Assembly: GCF_937875265.1 (NCBI RefSeq)
Contig: NZ_CALLXM010000090.1
Location: forward strand, 1 to 20,879
Length of the DNA: 20,879 nt
Direction of reading: 5' to 3'
Source: an uncultured Acetobacter sp.
Lineage (GTDB): Bacteria; Pseudomonadota; Alphaproteobacteria; Acetobacterales; Acetobacteraceae
A program made the position numbers and the translations under genes. A model generated the notes under the pieces. It did no database searches and was not told where the DNA came from. It saw only the letters and a list, made by a program, of their open reading frames with translations. Of the stretch, positions 7,136 through 14,295 are shown piece by piece; position 1 is the stretch's first letter; the number at the start of each line of letters is the position of its first letter.

Positions 7136-8491
7136 TCAGATCAGGCGACGCACGGCTTCAACCACGTGCTCGGGTTGTGGCAGTGCCAGCTTTTCCAGAT
7201 TGGCAGCAAACGGCATCGGAACATCCACGCCGGTTACACGTACAGGCGGGGCATCCAGCCAGTCAAACGCATGCTCAATCACCTGCATGGCCACTTCCGC
7301 GCCAATACCGGCAAACGGCCAGCCTTCTTCAAGCGTCACCAGACGGCTGGTTTTCTTGACGCTTTCCACAATGGTCGCCGTATCCAGCGGACGCAGGCTG
7401 CGTAGGTTGATAACTTCTGCCTCAATCCCCTGCTGAGCCAGGGCTTCAGCCGCTTCCAGCGCCGTTGTAACCATGATGGAGAAGGTCACGATGGTGACAT
7501 CGCGCCCTTCCCGCTCAATCTTGGCTTTGCCAATGGGCAGGATGAAGTCTTCATCCACAGGGCACGGAAATTTACGCCCATATAGAATTTCATTCTCCAG
7601 CACGATAACCGGGTTCGGGTCGCGAATAGCAGCGCGCAGCAGACCTTTTGCATCAGCTGAGGACCAGGGTGCGACGACTTTCAGGCCCGGAACATGGGCA
7701 TACCAGCTGCCATAGCACTGGGAATGCTGCGCCCCGACACGTGCTGCCGCCCCGTTAGGCCCGCGGAAAACAATGGGACATCCCATCTGGCCGCCGGACA
7801 TGTACAGGGTTTTGGCTGCGGAATTGATAATATGATCAATGGCCTGCATGGAGAAGTTCATGGTCATGAACTCAACAATCGGCTTGAGCCCTGTCAGCGC
7901 TGCGCCAACGGCCATGCCGGTAAAGCCATGTTCGGTAATAGGCATGTCAATCACGCGCTTCTCACCAAACTCAGCCAGCAGCCCCTGAGAAATCTTGTAA
8001 GCCCCCTGATATTCCGCGACTTCTTCGCCAATCAGGAACACATCAGGGTCATGGAGCAATTCGGCCCGCATCGCGTCATGAAGAGCTTCACGTACGGTAA
8101 TGTCTGTTGTCGGGCCCCAGTCCTTTTCAGGCTCTGGTGCACTCAGGGGAGCTGTAGTCGTTACCGCCGGAGCCACTGGTGACGGTGCTGCTGCTTCGAT
8201 GGCCGTGGAGGATTTTGCGGGAGCAGAAGCGGCTTCAGGAACAGCCTCCCCTTCAGCAACCAGAATGGCGATGGGCGTGTTCACCGCAACTTCCTGCGTC
8301 CCTTCCTGTATCAGGAGCCGGCCAAGGATACCACTTTCCACGGCTTCCACTTCCATCGTGGCCTTATCAGTTTCGATTTCAGCAATCACATCACCAATGG
8401 AAACAGCGTCTCCTTCGGCTTTAACCCAACGTGCCAGGGCTCCTTCCGTCATGGTCGGAGAGAGAGCAGGCATTAAAATTTCTGTCGCCAT
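7136..8491 (-). CDS. pdhB: Pyruvate dehydrogenase E1 beta with N-terminal lipoyl domain
   Basis: 451 residues, about 120 longer than an E1-beta without extra domains. The extension is a lipoyl domain (residues 1-87, Lys43 in ETDKATMEVEA) plus an Ala/Pro linker (about 88-126). The transketolase-type E1-beta part follows: TVREALHDAM, IGEEVAEYQGAYK, MPITEHGFTGMAVGAA, FRGPNGAAARVGAQHSQ, and the C-terminal LEEGWPFAGIGAEV region. With PdhA it decarboxylates pyruvate using thiamine diphosphate. A lipoylated E1-beta is a known feature of alphaproteobacterial complexes. It starts 6 bases after the pdhA stop. Confidence 0.96.
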   Translation of the reverse strand: MATEILMPALSPTMTEGALARWVKAEGDAVSIGDVIAEIETDKATMEVEAVESGILGRLLIQEGTQEVAVNTPIAILVAEGEAVPEAASAPAKSSTAIEAAAPSPVAPAVTTTAPLSAPEPEKDWGPTTDITVREALHDAMRAELLHDPDVFLIGEEVAEYQGAYKISQGLLAEFGEKRVIDMPITEHGFTGMAVGAALTGLKPIVEFMTMNFSMQAIDHIINSAAKTLYMSGGQMGCPIVFRGPNGAAARVGAQHSQCYGSWYAHVPGLKVVAPWSSADAKGLLRAAIRDPNPVIVLENEILYGRKFPCPVDEDFILPIGKAKIEREGRDVTIVTFSIMVTTALEAAEALAQQGIEAEVINLRSLRPLDTATIVESVKKTSRLVTLEEGWPFAGIGAEVAMQVIEHAFDWLDAPPVRVTGVDVPMPFAANLEKLALPQPEHVVEAVRRLI

Positions 8492-8497
8492 AATCCG

Positions 8498-9508
8498 TTA
8501 CGCCTCTAGCAGCACATCTGTATAAAGCTCGGCAGGATCAGGCTCTGGGCTGCTCTGCGCGAATTCAGCTGAATCGTTTACTGTAGTTTTAATCTCATCT
8601 TCCATCTTGCGCAGGGTGTCCGCATCAACCCCTGCATCCAGCAGAATCTGCCGCACATGTTCAATGGGATCGCGCGTTTTGCGCACTTCATCCACTTCTT
8701 CACGCTTACGGTACTTTGCCGGGTCAGACATGGAGTGGCCACGATAGCGGTAGGTCATCATTTCCAGCAGATACGGCCCCTTGCCTGCCCGGCAATGGGC
8801 CACGGCTTCAGCTGCGGCTTCATGCACGGCGGCAATATCCATACCATCTACACGCCGACCGGGGATGCCCCAGGGCTCACCATTCCGCCAGAATTCATGG
8901 GAGGCAGACGCACGTTCCACGCTGGTGCCCATGCCATACAAATTGTTTTCAACAATAAACAGGCACGGTAGTTTATGCAGGGCGGCAAGGTTGAAGCTTT
9001 CATACACCTGCCCCTGGTTGGCTGCGCCATCACCAAAGTAGGCAACGGAGACTTCATCCGTTCCGCGATATTTGTTGGCAAAAGCCAGACCGATGCCCAG
9101 AGCGACTTGCGCGCCGACAATGCCGTGTCCGCCGTAGAAATTTTTCTCACGTGAGAACATGTGCATGGAGCCACCCTTGCCATGAGAATAGCCGGTGGCA
9201 CGCCCGGTCAGCTCAGCCATCACGCCACGGGGCGTCATGCCCGCGGCCAGCATCTGCCCGTGGTCACGGTAAGAGGTGATGAGTTTATCACCATCCTTCA
9301 GGGTCATCTGGATCCCGACGACCACGGCTTCCTGCCCGATATACAGGTGGCAGAAGCCCCCGATCAGCCCCATGCCGTAAAGCTGTCCGGCTTTTTCTTC
9401 AAACCGACGAATAAGCAGCATTTCATGAAATGCTGTCATGAACTGCTCACGGGTTAAGGAGGGTCCGTTGCCTTCTGCGCGCGCTACGTTTTTCTGCCCC
9501 GCCGTCAT
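8498..9508 (-). CDS. pdhA: Pyruvate dehydrogenase E1 alpha
   Basis: 336 residues from the ATG at 9508, which has AAAGGA 9 bases upstream; a longer in-frame start at 9565 adds 19 basic and hydrophobic residues unlike the family. The thiamine-diphosphate motif runs from GDG (159-161) to NN (188-189). MLLIRRFEEKAGQLYGMG, SYRDHGQML and the YRYRGHSMSDPAKYR loop are typical of E1-alpha. The protein pairs with PdhB for the first, irreversible step of pyruvate oxidation. It is the first gene of the pdh block; the 127 bases upstream must hold any dedicated promoter. Confidence 0.96.
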   Translation of the reverse strand: MTAGQKNVARAEGNGPSLTREQFMTAFHEMLLIRRFEEKAGQLYGMGLIGGFCHLYIGQEAVVVGIQMTLKDGDKLITSYRDHGQMLAAGMTPRGVMAELTGRATGYSHGKGGSMHMFSREKNFYGGHGIVGAQVALGIGLAFANKYRGTDEVSVAYFGDGAANQGQVYESFNLAALHKLPCLFIVENNLYGMGTSVERASASHEFWRNGEPWGIPGRRVDGMDIAAVHEAAAEAVAHCRAGKGPYLLEMMTYRYRGHSMSDPAKYRKREEVDEVRKTRDPIEHVRQILLDAGVDADTLRKMEDEIKTTVNDSAEFAQSSPEPDPAELYTDVLLEA

Positions 9509-9635
9509 CGGCTTGATCCTTTTGATTTTTAAGAGTTTTACGATGAATAATCTGTTTGCGGACACAGAGTTTTTTACAACGAATCAGCCCGCATTTTCCG
9601 TCGTTTGTTAGTCTAATTCTGTATGATCACATCAA
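9509..9635 (-). promoter_or_regulatory. Intergenic region upstream of pdhA (likely pdh operon promoter region)
   Basis: This AT-rich gap separates moaC from pdhA, and both are on the minus strand. It is the only sizeable non-coding space ahead of the six-gene pdh block. On the minus strand TTGATG followed 17 bases later by ACTAAC is a weak promoter-like pair, and I see no convincing -10 box. No hairpin terminator for moaC is visible, so read-through from the trp block is possible. Confidence 0.35.
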
Positions 9636-10112
9636 TTATTCCGCGTTATAGTCCCCTGATCGTCCCCCGCTTTTATGCAGGAGCCTGATTCCGTCAATCG
9701 TCATGCCGCGGTCAACCGCCTTGCACATATCATACAAGGTGAGTGCAGCTGCACTTACTGCGGTTAACGCTTCCATTTCGACGCCGGTTGCGCCTTTTGT
9801 TGTAACAGAGGCCGTAATCTCAATTTTGTCATCAGCTGGAACCAGATCAACCGAGACACGGCTGAGTGCCAGAGGATGGCACAGCGGGATAATATCCGCT
9901 GTTTTCTTGGCCGCCATAATGCCTGCAATGCGGGCGGTGGCCAGCACATCCCCCTTTGGCATAGCCCCTGAAACAATCATGTTCAGAGTTTCGGGCTGCA
10001 TGGAAATGCTGCCTGTCGCGACGGCCTTCCGATGCGTGTCGGATTTCTCCGAGATATCCACCATGTGGGCATGACCGGACGCATCAAGATGCGTCAGCGT
10101 CTTTTCAGGCAC
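9636..10112 (-). CDS. moaC: Cyclic pyranopterin monophosphate synthase
   Basis: 158 residues from a GTG at 10112, one base after the trpC TGA (TGA-C-GTG). This start gives PEKTLTHLDASGHAHMVDIS, which matches the usual MoaC N-terminus; the longer open frame upstream overlaps trpC and is unrelated. MoaC converts the MoaA product to cyclic pyranopterin monophosphate in molybdenum cofactor synthesis. Family motifs: PKGDVLATARIAGIMAAKKT (Lys53), IPLCHPL, GVEMEALTAVSAAALTLYDMCKAV and LLHKSGGRSGD. The tight junction suggests coupling to trpC. No moeA or other mo- gene follows; the next gene is pdhA after a 127-base gap. Confidence 0.94.
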   Translation of the reverse strand: MPEKTLTHLDASGHAHMVDISEKSDTHRKAVATGSISMQPETLNMIVSGAMPKGDVLATARIAGIMAAKKTADIIPLCHPLALSRVSVDLVPADDKIEITASVTTKGATGVEMEALTAVSAAALTLYDMCKAVDRGMTIDGIRLLHKSGGRSGDYNAE

Positions 10113-10113
10113 G

Positions 10114-10980
10114 TCAGGCAAACCCCAGCAGCGCCCGTGCGGCCTGACCGGGGTCGGGCTGGCGCAGCAGGGATTCTCCAACCAGAAAGCCCGTTACGCC
10201 AATTTCAGCCAGAGACATCACATCACCATGGGTCTTGATGCCACTTTCAGAAACAATAATCCGGTCAGGCGGCACCAGCGGAGCCAGACGTTTTGTTGCT
10301 TCAATATCGGTTTGTAACGTCTTGAGATTGCGGTTATTAATGCCGATCAGGAACGTATCCAGCGCAAGAGCCCGGTTCAGTTCATCCTCATCATGCACTT
10401 CAATGAGCACATCCATATCCAGCCCTTTGGCGTGATCCACCAGAGCCAGAGCTTCTTCGTCTGTCAGAATGCACATGATGATAAGAATGCAGTCAGCACC
10501 CAGCATCCGGCTTTCATAAACTTGCCACGGGTCAATAATGAAGTCTTTACGCAGCACAGGCAGAGAGCACGCTGCACGAGCTGTTTGAAGGTCATCATTC
10601 TGGCCATGAAAGCAGGAGCTTTCCGTTAGTACGGAGAGGCAGGCTGCTCCGGCCTGTTCATACCCTACTGCAATTTGTGCCGGGTCATACTCTTCGCGCA
10701 GAATGCCAGCAGAAGGAGAAGCCTTCTTTATTTCGGCAATCAGTCCAACCGTTCTGTCAGCCGCTTTTTCTTTCAGTGCCCGGCCAAACCCACGCGGAGG
10801 ATCTTTAGCATCCTGCGCTTTAGCCATCATCTCTTTTAGGGGCACAAGGGTTGAACGGTGCTCAACCTCAACTCTGGTCCGTGCGCAGATCCGCGAGAGT
10901 ACATCCGGCATATGATCTGCCTGAATGCACGCTTCTGCGTCAGAATTTCCAGCAGCGGACGAATTGGGTATCTCGTTCAT
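10114..10980 (-). CDS. trpC: Indole-3-glycerol phosphate synthase
   Basis: 288 residues from the ATG at 10980. An ATG at 10986 overlaps the trpD stop (ATGA), but AGGA runs into that codon, whereas it lies 5 bases before the 10980 ATG; the difference is two residues. The protein is a (beta/alpha)8 barrel that closes the indole ring. Motifs: LIAEIKKASPSAG (catalytic lysine region, Lys85/Lys86), YEQAGAACLSVLTE, LPVLRKDFIID, LIEVHDEDEL, IGINNRNLKT and IVSESGI. The N-terminus carries about 20 extra polar residues. TrpF is not fused to it and is not in the window. Confidence 0.96.
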   Translation of the reverse strand: MNEIPNSSAAGNSDAEACIQADHMPDVLSRICARTRVEVEHRSTLVPLKEMMAKAQDAKDPPRGFGRALKEKAADRTVGLIAEIKKASPSAGILREEYDPAQIAVGYEQAGAACLSVLTESSCFHGQNDDLQTARAACSLPVLRKDFIIDPWQVYESRMLGADCILIIMCILTDEEALALVDHAKGLDMDVLIEVHDEDELNRALALDTFLIGINNRNLKTLQTDIEATKRLAPLVPPDRIIVSESGIKTHGDVMSLAEIGVTGFLVGESLLRQPDPGQAARALLGFA

Positions 10981-10982
10981 AA

Positions 10983-12104
10983 TCATCCTGTCATGTCTTG
11001 AGCATGCGTACCAGAAGATGACGTACGCAAACCATTCAGCACCGCGAGCGCGGCACCATTATCAAGTACGCGGCTGACATCGGCCACGCACTCTCTGAAG
11101 GCCTGAGGGTCTATCTGCAAACCCTGCAGGATGGAACGCCGTCCGGCCACATGGAGGGCGCAGGCTGCGTTCAGTAAGACGGTATCACGATAGGCCCCGT
11201 GCGCACCATGGAGCAAGGCTTCCAGTGCCTGTGCGTTATGCTGCGCATCACCACCCTGAATGGCAGAAACCGGCGCATAGGGCAGACCGGCCATCTCTGC
11301 CTCTACTACAAGGGAGTGCGTGGTACCGTTTTCAAGGGCCACAACGCGTGTCGGGCCAGCTAGCGTCAGTTCATCAATGCCCTGCGTTTCACCGGCTGGC
11401 TGGCCGCAGACTGCCCATACCCGTTCTGAGCCAAGCCGCCGCAACACATCCACCACCAGTGGCAGCCATTCCGGTGCGAAAACACCGACTAGCTGACGCC
11501 GGACATTGGCCGGATTCACCATTGGCCCCAGCAGGTTAAACAGGGTGCGAATGCCCAGCGCCTTCCTGACCGGAGCAGCATGCCGCATGGCCGGATGGTG
11601 ATGAGGGGCTGCAAGAAAAACCAGTTTATGCTGATTAAGCTGCCGGGACAGTTCAGCGGGGTCCGCCAGCAAGGGCACGCCCAGCGCAAGCAGAACATCA
11701 GATGCACCTGCGCGGGAGGAGACGGCCCTGTTCCCATGTTTGGCTACAGGCACATCAAGCGCTGCCAGCACAAAGGCCACAGCAGTTGAGACGTTCAGGG
11801 TGCCATAATTGTCGCCGCCTGTGCCGCAAACATCAATGGTGCCCTCTGGTACCTGCGGGACAGAAATCATGCGGCGTCTTAAAGCCGTGACGGCGCCCAG
11901 CACTTCACCAGCATCTTCGCCGCGCACGCGCAGGCCCATCAGGAAAGCGGCAACCCGCTCAGCAGGCAGCGTGCCGTCCATGATGATACCAAAAGCGGCT
12001 TCGGCCTCAGTATCCGTTAGGGTCTTTCCCTGAGCGAGCGCGTTCAGGATTGTTGTGAAATAGGCGTCTGGGTTTTCCGTGGGGGAAGGAGTGACCTGCG
12101 GCAT
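10983..12104 (-). CDS. trpD: Anthranilate phosphoribosyltransferase
   Basis: 373 residues from the ATG at 12104, one base after the trpG TGA; the longer frame reaches into trpG and was rejected. TrpD joins anthranilate to PRPP. Family motifs: VCGTGGDNYGTLNVSTA (PRPP diphosphate binding), KHGNRAVSSRAGASDVLLALG, NLLGPMVNPA and the acidic GIDELTL. It is not fused to the TrpG glutaminase, unlike the E. coli enzyme. Translation is probably coupled to trpG and trpC. Confidence 0.96.
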   Translation of the reverse strand: MPQVTPSPTENPDAYFTTILNALAQGKTLTDTEAEAAFGIIMDGTLPAERVAAFLMGLRVRGEDAGEVLGAVTALRRRMISVPQVPEGTIDVCGTGGDNYGTLNVSTAVAFVLAALDVPVAKHGNRAVSSRAGASDVLLALGVPLLADPAELSRQLNQHKLVFLAAPHHHPAMRHAAPVRKALGIRTLFNLLGPMVNPANVRRQLVGVFAPEWLPLVVDVLRRLGSERVWAVCGQPAGETQGIDELTLAGPTRVVALENGTTHSLVVEAEMAGLPYAPVSAIQGGDAQHNAQALEALLHGAHGAYRDTVLLNAACALHVAGRRSILQGLQIDPQAFRECVADVSRVLDNGAALAVLNGLRTSSSGTHAQDMTG

Positions 12105-12105
12105 G

Positions 12106-12702
12106 TCAGGCCGCTGTTTTCTTCTCGTTCCACGTACGGGCTTCCTGAAGGAAGTTACGCAGAAGATCGTGCCCATAGTCCGACGCGATGCTCTCCGGAT
12201 GAAACTGCACGCCAGAGATAGGATACTGCTTGTGGCAGATCCCCATGATCACGCCGTCTTCTGTCCAGGCTGTGATGTCCAGACTGTCTGGAATACTTGA
12301 CGGTTCAAGAGTCAGGCTATGATACCGGGTGGCATTGAACGGGTCGGGAAGACCGGCAAAAACGTCCTTCTCTTTATGAAAGACAGGGCTGACTTTGCCG
12401 TGCATAGGCACCGGAGCCCGCACCACCTTAGCGCCAAAAACCTGCCCGATAGCCTGATGCCCAAGGCACACGCCAAAAACAGGAATTTTTCCGGTAGCGG
12501 CGGCAATGAGATCGCAACAGATGCCCGCTTCGTTCGGAGAGCGTGGACCGGGGGAGAGCACAATGGCTTCCGGCTTGAGCGCCATTGCGTCTTCCACCGA
12601 AAGAGAATCGTTTCGGCGTACGTCACAGCGTTCCCCCAACTCGCCCAGATAATGGACGAGATTGAAGGTAAAGCTGTCATAATTATCGATCAGAAGGATC
12701 AT
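12106..12702 (-). CDS. trpG: Anthranilate synthase component II (glutamine amidotransferase)
   Basis: 198 residues, a single class-I glutaminase domain. The nucleophile is Cys79 in GVCLGHQ, and the rest of the triad is QFHPES (His168, Glu170). The oxyanion-loop region LSPGPRSPNEAG and the HGKVSP motif are present. It supplies ammonia to TrpE. It is separated from trpE by 54 bases, with AAGG about 13 bases before the start codon. Homologous PabA proteins are very similar, and one protein may serve both pathways, but the position between trpE and trpD supports TrpG. Confidence 0.95.
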   Translation of the reverse strand: MILLIDNYDSFTFNLVHYLGELGERCDVRRNDSLSVEDAMALKPEAIVLSPGPRSPNEAGICCDLIAAATGKIPVFGVCLGHQAIGQVFGAKVVRAPVPMHGKVSPVFHKEKDVFAGLPDPFNATRYHSLTLEPSSIPDSLDITAWTEDGVIMGICHKQYPISGVQFHPESIASDYGHDLLRNFLQEARTWNEKKTAA

Positions 12703-12756
12703 GACTTTATGATGACCTTATGCGGCACACTGGTCAAATGACGTAAGGGCAAGAAC

Positions 12757-14295
12757 TCAGTTTTTTTCCTGCGTAGCATACTGAATGGCCTCTTCCGCAG
12801 CCCGGAAAACGGCACGGGCTTTATGGTGTGTTTCTTCATATTCCAGTTCAGGAACACTATCTGCCACCACGCCACATCCGGCCTGCACATGCATCATGCC
12901 ATCTTTGACAACAGCCATACGCAGCCCGATGCAGGTATCCATATCGCCCCCTGCCCCGAAATAGCCGATGCAGCCAGCATAGGTTGCCCGACGGCTCCGC
13001 TCAATTTCGTCAATAATTTCCATGGCGCGGATTTTAGGGGCACCCGTCAGGGTACCGGCCGGGAATGCTGCAATCAGGGCATCCAGCGCGTCTAAATCCT
13101 GGCGAATAGTACCTTCCACGTTGGACGAAATGTGCATGACGTGGCTGAAACGCTCAATAACAAACTGTTCTGTGACCTTCACGGAACCGGGCTGGCAGAC
13201 GCGGCCTACATCATTCCGGCCAAGATCAATCAACATCAGATGTTCAGCGCGTTCTTTTTGATCGCTCAGAAGATCCTGCTCCAGCCACAGATCCTCTTCC
13301 TCCGTCTTGCCGCGTGGTCGGGTGCCAGCCAGAGGCCTGACGGTCATTGTCTCTTCACGGAGCCTGACCAGAATTTCTGGCGAAGAGCCAACTAAAGAAA
13401 AAGCGCCCAGATCCAGATGGAACAGGAATGGCGCCGGGTTGATGCGACGCAGTGAACGGTAAAGGGCCAGAGACGGCAATGTAAACGGTGCAGAAAACCG
13501 TTGGCTGGGTACAACCTGAAACGCGTCTCCTGCCGCAATATAGTCCTGAATTTTTTCAACAGCCGCGCAGAATTCCTCACGGGAGAAAGTTGAATGCGGG
13601 GCTTCAAAAGCGGTTGGAATAACAGCTTCGGGCGCTACGGGCAGTGCGCCTGCCAGGCAGGTCCGTGCACGAGCAAGGAGCGCATGCGCCTTATCCCACG
13701 CCGCACCTGCGTCTTCCCCGGCAGCGGGCCTGACGGGAGCCGCAAGAATGAGCTCATCACTCACCGTATCAAAAACCGCGAACAGACCCGGGCGCATCAT
13801 GATGGCTTCAGGCAGGTTCAGGTCATCCGGTGGGGCATCCGGCAGGTATTCCATCTGCCGTACCATATCATAACCCAGATAACCGAACAGGCCAGCAATC
13901 ATGGGCGGAAGCCCCGCGGGCAGATCAAGCTGCGTTTCACGGATCAGCTGGCGCAGTGATTCCAGAGGCTTACCATCGACTGGACGCGCTACGATTTCTG
14001 GGCTTTCCGGACGTTCATCAACCGTGACTTGCCCGTTATGGCAGGTCCAGACCAGATCCGGCTTGAGCGCGATAACAGAGTATCGTCCACGGGAGATGCC
14101 ACCCTCAACGCTTTCCAGCAAGAGGGTGTGCCGCCCTGTGCTGCCGTCAAAACCGGCAAGCCTGATGTAGGCAGAAACGGGCGTGAGAAGGTCAGCTGGC
14201 TCGACTGAAAAAACCACGGAAGGCTTCCCGACCTTCCATGCTGCCTGACAGGCCTCGCGTGAAGGAGAGGCTGCAATCCGTGCCGTCACGCTCAT
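12757..14295 (-). CDS. trpE: Anthranilate synthase component I
   Basis: 512 residues. The LLES motif (residues 59-62) near the N-terminus belongs to the tryptophan feedback site. The chorismate-binding half shows AAGDAFQVVPSQRF, the PLAGTRPRGKT segment, EDLWLEQDLLSDQKERAEHLMLIDLGRNDVGRV, FPAGTLTGAPKIRAMEIIDE and GGDMDTCIGLR. The enzyme makes anthranilate from chorismate with TrpG. Its ATG overlaps the TGA of ppiD (ATGA), so it is translated from a transcript that starts before ppiD. There is no room for a classical tryptophan leader peptide or attenuator directly before it, so control by feedback inhibition or at the ppiD promoter is inferred. Confidence 0.97.
   Translation of the reverse strand: MSVTARIAASPSREACQAAWKVGKPSVVFSVEPADLLTPVSAYIRLAGFDGSTGRHTLLLESVEGGISRGRYSVIALKPDLVWTCHNGQVTVDERPESPEIVARPVDGKPLESLRQLIRETQLDLPAGLPPMIAGLFGYLGYDMVRQMEYLPDAPPDDLNLPEAIMMRPGLFAVFDTVSDELILAAPVRPAAGEDAGAAWDKAHALLARARTCLAGALPVAPEAVIPTAFEAPHSTFSREEFCAAVEKIQDYIAAGDAFQVVPSQRFSAPFTLPSLALYRSLRRINPAPFLFHLDLGAFSLVGSSPEILVRLREETMTVRPLAGTRPRGKTEEEDLWLEQDLLSDQKERAEHLMLIDLGRNDVGRVCQPGSVKVTEQFVIERFSHVMHISSNVEGTIRQDLDALDALIAAFPAGTLTGAPKIRAMEIIDEIERSRRATYAGCIGYFGAGGDMDTCIGLRMAVVKDGMMHVQAGCGVVADSVPELEYEETHHKARAVFRAAEEAIQYATQEKN

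Noticed and set aside
6683..7405. 240-codon antisense ORF spanning the pdhC-pdhB junction
   Set aside because: It crosses two well-supported genes and its product is low-complexity Ser/Ala/Thr sequence mirrored from the lipoyl domain and linker codons.
10113..10181. Longer N-terminus for MoaC inside trpC
   Set aside because: The extra 23 residues are the shifted frame of the conserved trpC end and do not resemble MoaC; the GTG at 10112 fits the family start.
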